DNA from: Amycolatopsis keratiniphila subsp. keratiniphila
GTDB lineage: Bacteria; Actinomycetota; Actinomycetes; Mycobacteriales; Pseudonocardiaceae
Assembly (NCBI RefSeq): GCF_001620365.2
Contig: NZ_LQMT02000042.1
Coordinates: 1 to 64,000 of the forward strand
Direction: 5' to 3'
DNA length: 64,000 nucleotides
Shown in pieces: positions 46,682-55,158 of the stretch. The notes beneath the pieces are model-generated. The model made no database searches, was not told the DNA's origin, and saw only the letters and a list, made by a program, of their open reading frames with translations. Both the position numbers and the translations under genes were made by a program. Positions within the stretch are counted from its first letter, which is position 1. Each line of letters begins with the position of its first letter.

Positions 46682-48669
46682 CGCGCTGTCTCCACGTAGG
46701 TGGAGGAGATGAGCACGAGGTCGTTCCCCTGGGGGTCAGGGACTTCGGTCTTCCCTTTCTTTAGGTACCCGACGTGCTCGGCAACCGCCATGAAGACCGG
46801 GCCCTGCTTCTCGGCCGAATGCCGCTTCTTCTGCAGGTAGATAAAGCTGGTCTTTGCGCCGGTGCCGGCGATGGAGAAGGTCTCGGTGGGCAGGCTCACG
46901 ACCGCACGCAAGATCGCCTTTCCTCCGAGAAAGCTCCCCGCCTCATCGTCCCTTGTTCCCATCAGGTACTCGCGGACGTATGCGTCTCCCGAGTTGCTGA
47001 GGATGCCGTCGGGCACGACGATCAGGAGCCGCCCGCCGGGCTTCAAGAGCTGCAGGTTGCGGTCGATGAACAGCGAGGCCGGATCCGCCTTCTTGAGCTC
47101 CTTCCGCCTGGCGCGATTCCCGGGAGTCCACGACCAGCCGAGCTCGAGTCCGCGCGCCTCGTCGCGCATGCGCGCCAGTCCGAGGGGATCGTCATACTTG
47201 CCGGAGCCGAACGGTGGGTTGGTCAGGATGACGTCGAACTTCCCGATGAGCCGATCGAGATGCGAGTCGACCAGCGAGTCGTCGACCTTCAGCAGCTGGC
47301 TGTGGTCCTCGCCGTACAGCAGCATGTTGATGCGAGCCTTCTGGATCGATCCCGAGGCCTGGTCGGCGCCGAAGAAGCTGTGCCGCTTCATCTGCGAGAG
47401 CCAGCGCAGCTTGTCGTCGTCGGAGTGGCCGACGTGGCGGTCGTCGAGCACGCGCCGCTTCACCTCGCGCAGCGCGCCGATGGGGAAGCGCCCGGTACCG
47501 CAACAGATGTCGCCGACGAGGAAGGCGGGGAGCGCGGCTTCCTCGTCGGTTTGGGGGTTCCAGCGCTCACGTTGCCCGTCGTCGCCTCGTCGTGCCCAGA
47601 GGTCCGCGTCGGGGACGTCGTGGAAGACCATGCGGGCCATGCACTCCACGACCTGGCTGGGTGTCAGGTAGGTGGCGAGTCCTTCGTCGCTCGCGTACTT
47701 GCCGCGGAGGAACACGTCGAAGGCCCAGCCCAGCAAGTCTTCGTGGATGAGGTGCGCCCGCATCTCGCGGGCCTTCTCGCCGTTGCCGAGGAGCTCGCGG
47801 TCGGGGACGGAGAGCCGGATGGGCTTGCCCTCACGATCACGCAGCTCGATGGCCTCGATGGCGAGGGCGAGGACCTCCGGGTTCTCCAGACGCAGCGGCT
47901 CGTCGTACGAGAAGATCGTGTGCACCTCGCCGGTGATGTCTGTCGCCTTGTACTGCGGGAGGTTGTTGATCTCGCGGAAGGCGTCCTTGAGCTGGATGAC
48001 GGCGTCCTTCTTGTGCTCCCGCACGTGGTCGGCCGAGTAGATGTCGGCGAACCGCTTGCCCTTCGCGGCGCCGCGCGTGAGCACGTAGCCGGGCGCCTTC
48101 TCGAGGTGGACCTTGAGGAAGAGCAGCTTGCCGAGCTCGTCGATGGCGGCATTGGTGGGCTTGACGCCGCCGCGCGAGTAGATGGCCTCGTGCAGCTGAT
48201 CGAACTTGCGCTGGATTGCCCGGAAGTCACCACGGTGGTACTCGGCCGAGAGCTCCTGCACGAGCCGGGTGCGGGACTCGGAGATCGGCCGGGCGACGGT
48301 CTTCCACTCGTCCCGGGCCGGCAGCGCCGAGACCTGCGCGTCCTTCTCGACGTCGAAGATGAAGTCGTTCTCGTCGTCCCACACCCAGACGAAGCGAAAC
48401 GGCTTACCGGCGGCGGCACCGAGGCCGGCCTTGAACTTCGCGTCGTCCTGCACGGCAGGCCGCGAGGCATCGCCGGGCTCGCCGCTGGCGAAGAGGATGA
48501 CGGGCTCGTCCTCGTCGAGCGCGACGAGCTCGGCGGTCGCCGACATGGATCCGTCGCCGAGCGGATCGAAGAGCGCGAAGTCGTCCTTGATCTGCTGGTA
48601 GCCGAGCTGCGAGAGCTTCTCCCGCGCACCATCGCGAAGCGTGTCTGTGGTGTTCTTCCTCTTGGCCAT
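46678..48669 (-). CDS. hsdM: Type I N6-adenine DNA methylase HsdM (gene 5)
   Basis: The protein has 663 residues. Motif I GDICCGTGRF (386-395) and motif IV NPPF (484-487) of N6-adenine methylases are intact, preceded by the LTPSQVVECMARM helix typical of HsdM. The ~380-residue N-terminal part is longer than in standard HsdM. It probably transfers methyl from SAM to adenine in host DNA. It has its own ribosome site (GAGAGGA) 11 bases after the stop of gene 4, then an ATGA overlap with hsdS. Confidence 0.92.
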   Translation of the reverse strand: MAKRKNTTDTLRDGAREKLSQLGYQQIKDDFALFDPLGDGSMSATAELVALDEDEPVILFASGEPGDASRPAVQDDAKFKAGLGAAAGKPFRFVWVWDDENDFIFDVEKDAQVSALPARDEWKTVARPISESRTRLVQELSAEYHRGDFRAIQRKFDQLHEAIYSRGGVKPTNAAIDELGKLLFLKVHLEKAPGYVLTRGAAKGKRFADIYSADHVREHKKDAVIQLKDAFREINNLPQYKATDITGEVHTIFSYDEPLRLENPEVLALAIEAIELRDREGKPIRLSVPDRELLGNGEKAREMRAHLIHEDLLGWAFDVFLRGKYASDEGLATYLTPSQVVECMARMVFHDVPDADLWARRGDDGQRERWNPQTDEEAALPAFLVGDICCGTGRFPIGALREVKRRVLDDRHVGHSDDDKLRWLSQMKRHSFFGADQASGSIQKARINMLLYGEDHSQLLKVDDSLVDSHLDRLIGKFDVILTNPPFGSGKYDDPLGLARMRDEARGLELGWSWTPGNRARRKELKKADPASLFIDRNLQLLKPGGRLLIVVPDGILSNSGDAYVREYLMGTRDDEAGSFLGGKAILRAVVSLPTETFSIAGTGAKTSFIYLQKKRHSAEKQGPVFMAVAEHVGYLKKGKTEVPDPQGNDLVLISSTYVETAR

Positions 48670-48680
48670 GGGTCCTCTCG

Positions 48681-49058
48681 CTACCGTCGCCGGTTGAAAA
48701 TGTTGGTGCCCGCCACGACGAACTGCTCGGTGAGGAGCTCGTGCACCTTGTGCTGTGGCAAGCTGGTTTCGTTCGCTACCGCCTGCACCGCGCTTGCCAG
48801 CGGGACGCCGTCGCGGCCTTCAAAGAACTTGTCGACGGCCTTCCGTACGCGGCTGTCGTCGGTGATCGCCGTTCCCCGCGCCGCCCACATCTCGTTACCT
48901 GTCCGCTCGAGCGTCGGGTCGAGTCTCATCAGCAAGAGGGCACGCTCGGCACCTCCCACCTCCGTGAGCTCGGGGACGGCCTCCGCAACGCGCTCGGGCG
49001 TCGCGGGACCGCAGCCGATCAGGAAGTCGCGGATCTTCGAGGTGATTGGGCCGGTCAC
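48681..49058 (-). CDS. Small winged-helix-like operon protein (gene 4)
   Basis: The protein has 125 residues, starting GTG 49058 with a GTGA overlap. It starts MTGPITSKIRDFLIGCGPATPERVAEAVPELT, a helix-turn-helix-like arrangement, and has a second helical half, ALASAVQAVANETSLPQHKVHELL-like. It may be a DNA-binding or MTase-accessory protein, and is one candidate to act at the promoter repeats upstream of the operon. I do not recognise a named family. Confidence 0.6.
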   Translation of the reverse strand: MTGPITSKIRDFLIGCGPATPERVAEAVPELTEVGGAERALLLMRLDPTLERTGNEMWAARGTAITDDSRVRKAVDKFFEGRDGVPLASAVQAVANETSLPQHKVHELLTEQFVVAGTNIFNRRR

Positions 49059-49792
49059 GCTTCCTCCTTAAGCGGGAGGCGCAGCAGGGCGTCGGTCGCC
49101 TCGCCCCGCGAAGTATTCTTCGAACGCCGGATGTCCTTGATAGGCGTGAGCTGCAGGGCCGGCCAGATCGCGGCGACGCCGTCAATGGCCAGCAGGTCCT
49201 GCGGCTCCAACCACGCCGAGTGATCAACGAGCTTGCGTTCCTTCGGGTTTGCGGCCTCGCCGAAGATCGCGCAGAAGTCGCGGGCGCGTCGCGTGACCGT
49301 GCACTTGCTGTAACGGAAGCTCCAGCGCAGCAGGACGCCAGCGACGACGTCCGGGGTCGGCACGTCGTCGCCAGTCACGCGCAGGACCTTCTCAAAGATC
49401 GCGCGGCCGCGAACCCTTGCGAGGATTACGCGAGGCTCGAAGCGAGAGCTGACGTAGCGGCGCCCGAGGCCGGTCGGACGGATCGCATTCTCCTCGATCA
49501 GCCGGGCCCAGCGCGCGGCCGCCATGTAGTAGTGGATGTTGCGGAGGTTCTCGAATCCGATCTTGTGCTGGAGCCACGTCGGGTCGTCCTCGCCGAACAC
49601 GACCATATCGACTATGCGGTTCAGCGGGGCCAGTTGCGTGGCTTGTCGTACGACCCGATCGAGTGACGACATGTTGTCCCCTAGCACGACGGCAAATCGG
49701 GGCGCCGACCCGAGTGCCCGCGTGAGCACATCACGTCGCATAAGGCGACTCCAGTCCCCAGGAAAGCTCATGCTCGTCGCCACGGCGTTCAC
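49055..49792 (-). CDS. Unknown operon protein (gene 3)
   Basis: The protein has 245 residues from GTG 49792, which overlaps the hsdS stop (GTGA); the longer open frame is shadow. It starts with MNAVATSMSFPGDW. The middle, FAVVLGDNMSSLDRVVRQATQLAPLNRIVDMVVFGEDDPTWLQHKIGF, suggests an alpha/beta fold. There is no membrane segment. The family and role are unknown; its position between specificity and methylase genes suggests a partner of the modification module. Confidence 0.6.
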   Translation of the reverse strand: MNAVATSMSFPGDWSRLMRRDVLTRALGSAPRFAVVLGDNMSSLDRVVRQATQLAPLNRIVDMVVFGEDDPTWLQHKIGFENLRNIHYYMAAARWARLIEENAIRPTGLGRRYVSSRFEPRVILARVRGRAIFEKVLRVTGDDVPTPDVVAGVLLRWSFRYSKCTVTRRARDFCAIFGEAANPKERKLVDHSAWLEPQDLLAIDGVAAIWPALQLTPIKDIRRSKNTSRGEATDALLRLPLKEEA

Positions 49793-51138
49793 GCCGTCGC
49801 CTTCCGGAGGTAGTCGTCGGCAGCTTCGATAAGCGCGGTCCGCGCCAGCAACGCCTCGCGGCGACGCTGCATCGCTCGGGTGAGCCGGGTCTCGAAGTCT
49901 TCTCGCCAAACTTGACCCAGTACCGGGACGAGCAACTCATCGAGGTCGCGCTTGTTGACAAATCGCTGCATGGACCCGGAGGAGAGCAGCCGGAGCTGCA
50001 TGCGAACGAGGGGATGGGCGAGCGCGACGGCGAAGACGCGGGGCGTCTCGTGGAAGCGGAGTGCGGTGAAGGTGGCGCTCCCGAGGAGCGGCTGCTCCTC
50101 GGGTCCGAGCTCCTCGTCGAGGTAAGCGACCTGGTCGCCCGAGCCCGTCGTGCACAGCAGGACATCGCCCACCTCGAGCCGCTGCCGCATGCGAGAGGAC
50201 AGGTCGGACAGGGGCCGAACCTCGCCGCCCTCAACGAGGAAGGTGTGCTCGTTCACGTCGTCGGCCTGAACGGCGAAGACCTTCTCGTCATCGGCGAGGC
50301 CACGAAGGCTCGTGCCGGCGGGCTTCGCAAGCTGGAGCAACGGCCGCACGGCCGATGATGCTGCAGAAGAATGGCGGAACACGCGCCCGCGGTTGAACGG
50401 GACGTCCCACCGTTCCGCCAGCTGCGATCGGAGAACCTCGATGGCGCTGCTGGGGGGCTTGACCCCGGAGACGCGGTGGTCTACCTCGGTGTGGATCGCT
50501 GTCACCACCGCATTGAACTCGGCGCGGGCGCTCGCGGTCAGGTCGACGGCCTGCTGGTACTGCAGTCCGAGCGACTCCTGCAGGCTGCGCGAGGGCAGCG
50601 GGATCGGGAGGCGCGCGATGTCCGAGAGGCGAAGGCGCGGTAGCGCCGACGAGCCACCGCGGTACGCGAGGTCACGCAGGATCCGGTTCAGCGTCGGAGT
50701 GCAGAACACTGCGGCCAGGTACTCGGGCAAGACCGCCGGCCGGGGCCGGATGATGGTTAGCTCCGACGACACGGCGAGCTCTGCAGGCATCCCCGACTGG
50801 ACCGCCGCCGCACGAAACGGCTGGGCTGCCCGCGTGAACAGGACGTCGTTCCTCTGGACATTGATCCACTTGGCGGCGGTGCCGTCGACGTGGGCCATGC
50901 TGCTCAAGTCCAGCTCGCAGGGCCGCACGTTGTTCAAGCGGAGCATCGGGATCCCCGATGCAGCCGAAGGCAGGCGAGCCCCGTCGTGGATGGACTCGAC
51001 GATATCCTCGAGGCTAACGTGTCGACTGCCCTCCGAGCTCATCGTCGACCGCACCAACTCGCGCCCGAGGTAGAAGGCCGGGTCGAGGCGAACGTGCCGC
51101 TTGCCGAGGTCGGCGCGGGACAGCGTGACTACGCGCAT
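49789..51138 (-). CDS. hsdS: HsdS-like DNA specificity protein (gene 2)
   Basis: The protein has 449 residues from ATG 51138, which follows GGGAGGTGG; it overlaps the stop of gene 1 by 10 bases. It has two TRD-like halves, the first with GIPMLRLNNVRPCELDLS, NVQRNDVLFTRAAQP and ARLPIPLPS, the second with LEVGDVLLCTTGSGDQVAYLDE and DELLVPVLG, separated by helical spacers. It is an S subunit probably paired with gene 1, the methylase-like protein without catalytic motifs, and might act as a DNA-binding module only. Confidence 0.8.
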   Translation of the reverse strand: MRVVTLSRADLGKRHVRLDPAFYLGRELVRSTMSSEGSRHVSLEDIVESIHDGARLPSAASGIPMLRLNNVRPCELDLSSMAHVDGTAAKWINVQRNDVLFTRAAQPFRAAAVQSGMPAELAVSSELTIIRPRPAVLPEYLAAVFCTPTLNRILRDLAYRGGSSALPRLRLSDIARLPIPLPSRSLQESLGLQYQQAVDLTASARAEFNAVVTAIHTEVDHRVSGVKPPSSAIEVLRSQLAERWDVPFNRGRVFRHSSAASSAVRPLLQLAKPAGTSLRGLADDEKVFAVQADDVNEHTFLVEGGEVRPLSDLSSRMRQRLEVGDVLLCTTGSGDQVAYLDEELGPEEQPLLGSATFTALRFHETPRVFAVALAHPLVRMQLRLLSSGSMQRFVNKRDLDELLVPVLGQVWREDFETRLTRAMQRRREALLARTALIEAADDYLRKATA

Positions 51139-52409
51139 GCGGCCACCTCCCGTTCGAGGAAGTCGTCGAGCTTCGACCGCGCCGCGGCGATGTCGCCGCG
51201 GAGGTTGTGCGCCTCCACGTCGACCATGAGGATCGGGTAGTCGTCGACGGGCGCCGGCTTGCGGAGCATCACGACGGAGCACTTCACCCCCGTGCCGCGG
51301 AAGCAGGTTCCAGCAGGCAGGCTGACGACCGCCAGCAGACGTGCGTGTTCGAGCAGCCATTCGCGGAAGTCCGCCTGCCCGGCGCTCGAGAGCAGGCCTT
51401 CGGGCAAGACAGTGACGAGGAGAGCGCCATGGGCCATCGCCGCAAGCGCGTGCTCGATGAACAGCAGCTCTGCAGGCACGCGGCTGCGCGCCTTGCCCCC
51501 GCGCTTCGACAGCTCGAACCGGCCCAGCTGGGCTCCGCTTAGCTGGAGGCCGAACGGCGGGACGACGATCACGCCGTCGTAGGACCCGTCGAGGTTCGAC
51601 TGCAGGAAGTCAGCGAACACGCGCTCGACGCCCGGAAGCAGGCGCTCTAGCATCGGCTCGAGCAGGCGAAGCTCGGCCGGAAGAAAGATCGTGCCTTCCG
51701 CGCCGAGGAGCGCGGCCATCTCCGCTCCCGCTCCGCCCGAGACCAGGAGACGACTAGCGCCGAGCTGATGTGCGCGCACCAAGGGCGCCACGCTCTCGGT
51801 CAGCCCGGGGAACTGGCCCTTGTCGGGAAGCAGTGAGGAAAGCGCGACGACGAGACGGACCAACTCATCGGGCGCGTTCGGGCGGAGTCGAAAGCCGGCC
51901 AGGAGCGCAGCCGCCGTGCGGAGCGGTTCTGCTGCGACCGACGCGTCACCACCGAGACGCGAGACGGCCACGCCGCCCGTGGGGCGGACGAGGTCCTGCC
52001 CGAACACGTCATCGCCATCCAGGCGAGCGACCATCTGTGCGACTCCCAGCTTTGCCGCATCACCGTGGCGGGCGGCCGCGCGAATCAACTGCCCCCAGGC
52101 GCCGAGGACTCCTGTCGACGGGAAGTGACTGCGGTCAGCGATGGGCAGTGCCCGCACGGGGACGAGCCCCTCCTGCTCGCGAGCGTAGAACGCCGGATAG
52201 CTACCGCCGTCGACGATCACGAACGCATAGCCCTTGCCCGCGAGGAGCTCGAGATAGCGGTCGGACACATCACCGCGCTTGGGGCGAAGCAGCACGCCGC
52301 GCTCGCGGCCGAGCACGAACTCCCCAGCGAGCGTCAGTCGCCCGATGGTCGGCTGCGCGGCTTCGGTTACGTCAATCCCGAGGCTGCCGAGGTAGGTGCT
52401 CGCGTCCAA
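51129..52409 (-). CDS. Methylase-like protein lacking catalytic motifs (gene 1)
   Basis: The protein has 426 residues, an HsdM-related fold, but the key motifs are lost. The position of motif IV (N/D-PP-F/Y) reads IVVPPFG (residues 282-287), with Val replacing the catalytic Asn. Motif I is LVSGGAGAEM (222-231) rather than DPACGSGG. Downstream LFIEHALAAMAHGALLVTVLPEGLL and CFRGTGVKCSVVMLRK are clearly HsdM-like. It is probably a catalytically dead paralogue that binds DNA or HsdS. It is the first gene of the operon; the start is a TTG at 52409. Confidence 0.8.
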   Translation of the reverse strand: MDASTYLGSLGIDVTEAAQPTIGRLTLAGEFVLGRERGVLLRPKRGDVSDRYLELLAGKGYAFVIVDGGSYPAFYAREQEGLVPVRALPIADRSHFPSTGVLGAWGQLIRAAARHGDAAKLGVAQMVARLDGDDVFGQDLVRPTGGVAVSRLGGDASVAAEPLRTAAALLAGFRLRPNAPDELVRLVVALSSLLPDKGQFPGLTESVAPLVRAHQLGASRLLVSGGAGAEMAALLGAEGTIFLPAELRLLEPMLERLLPGVERVFADFLQSNLDGSYDGVIVVPPFGLQLSGAQLGRFELSKRGGKARSRVPAELLFIEHALAAMAHGALLVTVLPEGLLSSAGQADFREWLLEHARLLAVVSLPAGTCFRGTGVKCSVVMLRKPAPVDDYPILMVDVEAHNLRGDIAAARSKLDDFLEREVAACA

Positions 52410-52420
52410 GGCTATCTTTC

Positions 52421-52434
52421 TGTCACGCGCTCAC
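52421..52434. repeat. 14-bp direct repeat at the operon promoter, downstream copy
   Basis: TGTCACGCGCTCAC here matches 52485-52498 exactly, 64 bp apart, and both are followed by a CCATTG/CCAATG-like element. In transcription sense this copy lies just after the predicted start, in the leader. Within it TCACGCGC is tandemly repeated. It is a likely repressor site. Confidence 0.65.
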
Positions 52435-52452
52435 GCGCCCATTGAGCGTCCT

Positions 52453-52481
52453 AGTGTAGTCAGGACGGGAATTGTGGTCAA
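52453..52481 (-). promoter_or_regulatory. Promoter of the 17-gene operon
   Basis: On the minus strand TTGACC (52476-52481) and TACACT (52453-52458) form -35 and -10 boxes with a perfect 17-bp spacer. The expected start near 52446 gives a leader of ~37 bases to the TTG start of gene 1. The promoter lies between two 14-bp direct repeats. Confidence 0.7.
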
Positions 52482-52484
52482 GGG

Positions 52485-52498
52485 TGTCACGCGCTCAC
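52485..52498. repeat. 14-bp direct repeat at the operon promoter, upstream copy
   Basis: TGTCACGCGCTCAC lies immediately upstream of the -35 box (TTGACC) in transcription sense. With the copy at 52421-52434 it brackets the promoter and is a candidate operator. Confidence 0.65.
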
Positions 52499-54068
52499 AT
52501 TCCCAATGGCCGAACTCTTCGTAGGCCATCAAGATAAAAGTCGTTATCACAACACGAGCGGCGTGGCCTGGCGCTCGACGCCATCGCATCGAGTGATTAC
52601 GAGGCCGCGTGTGCTCGCTTCCTTCAGTACGGTGATCTGGCCATCGAGCTGAACCACCGAGTTGAGGATCTACTCTGGTCGCGAGAGAACTGGCCGCAGA
52701 TCGCCACCGGACACGCCGCGAAGTCGCTGAAGTCTGGGGTGCATTAGAGGCGATCTAGTGGGAGGCCGAGAGGCTTGTTGGCCTCGTCAAGCGGGGCACT
52801 GCGCACTGCTCTGGCCCGAGTTGCGTTTGAGCCCAAGCACCCTTATAGGCCGGTTTGTGGCACATGTTCCGTTCCCGGACGACTGAACGATGGTGGAGTT
52901 CTTCAGGGCGATCGGTGCTCTCGACGGTGGAGATCGCCAGTTCGCTCTGTTCCTGGAGAGTAGCTGTCGGGTCCGGTGAACCGAAGGAGGCGTGACAGCG
53001 AGATGGCTGCGGAGATCTCGCCGATTTTTGCTCGTGCCGACCTGAAGATCACGGAGTCTGGCTCGACTGATGGCTGCCCAGCCTCCACGATCGTTACCGC
53101 GGCAAACCGAGCTCGCCCGGCCCAACTCATCCTCTTTGCCAGCCGACATGGCAAGCCTGCACTGCGGCTGCGCGATGTACTCGATCAAAGGATCGAAGTG
53201 CTGCCAGGCGACGACGCCGTGCTTGCTTCGAGTCCCGGTCAGCGAGCGCGGCCTGGCCTGACAGGACGTCGAATCGTGGTGGTCACACCGCAGGGGCATC
53301 GCCGCTGACCGGGTCAAGCTTGAGCGCTGGCGGCGTCTGGTGGAAGTTTGCGTTGATGGTCACCGTCTCGGAATGCTCCTCGTCATGTACTACGACTACG
53401 GCAAGGCGCATGACCGCTGTTCGCGCTGTTGCCGGAGGTTTGGCTGCATCGGGGCCCAGTCTTGTGGAGGCAGCGAGGAGAGGACGCTTTCTTGATCAAC
53501 ACAGGGACGTCCGATGCTGTTGCCTGGACTCAGACACGGCGTGCTCGAGGCCGATGGAAAATATGATTACGCGACCTCCTCTAGCAGACCAAGCCTTGTG
53601 TCTGCAGTGAGACTGCCTGTGGTGATCGGGATCTTCGCTTAACCGGATATGCGCCGCTGAAGCGGTTCTTTTATGAGTGCGCAACTGCCGGAGATTTGCT
53701 AATTCGACTTGTGTGGCGATCGCCGATCTTCGTGAGGCTCGACGATGTGGCTCCCGCCTGCCCAGGTCGTACCGCAGACCGGGCACTTGACATACCAGTC
53801 GTCACCTCCAGTTTGGTACTCCACGTCGCCTTGTTTGCCAGATCCTAGGCATCGACTCATAGGGACATCCTTGCAGAAGTAGGTCTGGGTCCCCTGGTGG
53901 CAGTCGAGTGGCGCAGCTTGCTGGCCACAACGACTACGTCATGATCGGTATCCAGCTACATGTCTGTACAGACCCAAACCGTTAGGGCGTAGGAGGTAGA
54001 TGGTGAGTTGATAGCTGAGAAGCAGTAATCAACTGGTCAACGTGGACCGGTGCTCGTGTGGATCTTGG
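52499..54068. other. 1.6-kb stretch with gene relics
   Basis: No intact gene can be supported here. A stopless, start-less frame on the plus strand at ~52550-52747 reads GLALDAIASSDYEAACARFL... and has protein-like composition. Another at ~53300-53495 reads VKLERWRRLVEVCVDGHRLG. Longer frames on either strand (52787-53317 minus, 52976-53308 plus) have no ribosome sites and random-looking composition. The region probably contains decayed mobile or accessory genes between the operon and the tRNA. Confidence 0.5.
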
Positions 54069-54071
54069 TGG

Positions 54072-54144
54072 TGCCCCCGGCAGGATTCGAACCTGCGACA
54101 CCCGCTTTAGGAGAGCGGTGCTCTATCCCCTGAGCTACGAGGGC
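54072..54144 (-). tRNA. tRNA-Arg (CCT anticodon)
   Basis: Minus-strand cloverleaf: acceptor GCCCTCG/CGGGGGC, D-arm GCTCAGGGGATAGAGC, anticodon arm CCGCT-CTCCTAA-AGCGG with anticodon CCT (reads AGG), and T-arm GCAGGTTCGAATCCTGC. CCA is encoded (54069-54071). Its 3' end faces the accessory region, the usual orientation for an integration site. Confidence 0.95.
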
Positions 54145-54504
54145 ATGTACTGCCAGGCGCAGCCTACCGGGTGACGCGAGCCGCCCGAGCGTGAGGTCGC
54201 AAGTCACACCCGGGCGGACCAAGCGGCCGGCCCCGAATGCCCCGAACGGCGGTTGCGCGCCGGGTGCCCCAAGATCGGCGGCCGGACAGCGACACTGGCC
54301 GTCCAGTGACACTCGACCTGCGGATCCGACCCGGAGCGGCGACACTCGACCCAGGCAAAACAGGGTCTGAATCGACGCCTAGATCGACACAGATGACCCG
54401 CGCGGGTCACTCGTACGTGTCTGGTTTCGAAACCCTGAACAACAGTAGGTAATCTTCGTTAACGGGACGCGAGACGCCGCTCCCCCGGCTGCCGGAGGGC
54501 TTCG
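54145..54504. other. Intergenic stretch between tRNA and NarL-type gene
   Basis: No gene is supported in this stretch. It holds the tRNA promoter region and the upstream region of the regulator, including the GGAGGG ribosome site just before TTG 54505. I could not make out a convincing promoter box. Confidence 0.5.
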
Positions 54505-55158
54505 TTGATCAAGCTCATGTTCGCCGACGACGAGGAACTGGTCCGTTCGGGCCTGCGTGCCATGATGTCGGGCGCTGCCGATATCGAGATCGTGGGCGAG
54601 GCGAGCGACGGGAGATCAGCGGTCGAGGTCGCCCGGAGGTACCACCCTGACGTCGCGTTGCTCGACATCAAGATGCGGGCGCCTGACGACGGCATTCGCG
54701 CGCTGAGGGCCATCCTCGCCCTGCCGGATCCGCCGACCGTGGCCATGTTGACCACGTTCGACATCGACGACTACGTCAGTCTCGCGCTCAGGCTCGGGGC
54801 CAACGGCTTCCTGCTCAAGGACATCGATCCCGCGGCGCTGCTCAGGGCGGTGCGCGACCTCGCGCGCGGTGGCGCGGTGCTCGACCCGGGGGTCGCGGCG
54901 CGCATGGTGCAGTCGCATCGGGACGAGCAGCGGGCCGCGCAGCCGGCGCGCAAGCTGCTCGCGTCGCTGTCCGAGCGGGAGCGCGAGGTCGTCGGGCTGA
55001 TCGGGCAGGGGCTGTCCAACGCGGAGATCGGCGGCCGCCTCCACCTGTCCGAGGCGACGGTCAAGGGCTACGTGTCGGCCGTCCTGTCCAAGATCGGCGC
55101 GGCGAACCGGGTGCAGGCCGCGCTGCTGGCCTACCGCGGTGGCCTGCTCGACCAGTAA
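54505..55158 (+). CDS. NarL/FixJ-type response regulator
   Basis: The regulator has 217 residues. The receiver domain (~1-120) carries the acidic pair (ADDEE), phospho-acceptor Asp in VALLDIKM (~53) and the Lys in FLLKD (~104). A LuxR-type HTH follows at ~150-210 (LSEREREVVGLIGQGLSNAEIGGRLHLSEATVKGYVS). A TTG start at 54505 is supported by GGAGGG upstream. The partner histidine kinase is not in the window. Confidence 0.88.
   Translation: MIKLMFADDEELVRSGLRAMMSGAADIEIVGEASDGRSAVEVARRYHPDVALLDIKMRAPDDGIRALRAILALPDPPTVAMLTTFDIDDYVSLALRLGANGFLLKDIDPAALLRAVRDLARGGAVLDPGVAARMVQSHRDEQRAAQPARKLLASLSEREREVVGLIGQGLSNAEIGGRLHLSEATVKGYVSAVLSKIGAANRVQAALLAYRGGLLDQ

Noticed and set aside
46774..49071. 765-codon open frame on the plus strand over hsdM
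   Set aside because: It is antisense to a clear HsdM with intact motifs; the composition is a typical high-GC shadow.
28969..52409. Assignment of the operon as BREX, Pgl or DISARM
   Set aside because: No PglX-type methylase, PglZ phosphatase or BrxL protease is seen, nor a DISARM DrmA/DrmB/DrmMII set; only general themes are shared.
46678..52409. A standard type I restriction-modification system
   Set aside because: There are two M and two S proteins but no HsdR motor nuclease, and one M protein lacks catalytic motifs.
52787..53317. 176-codon minus-strand frame and 110-codon plus-strand frame as genes
   Set aside because: There is no ribosome site, the composition is Arg/Ser-rich and random-looking, and the two frames overlap antisense.
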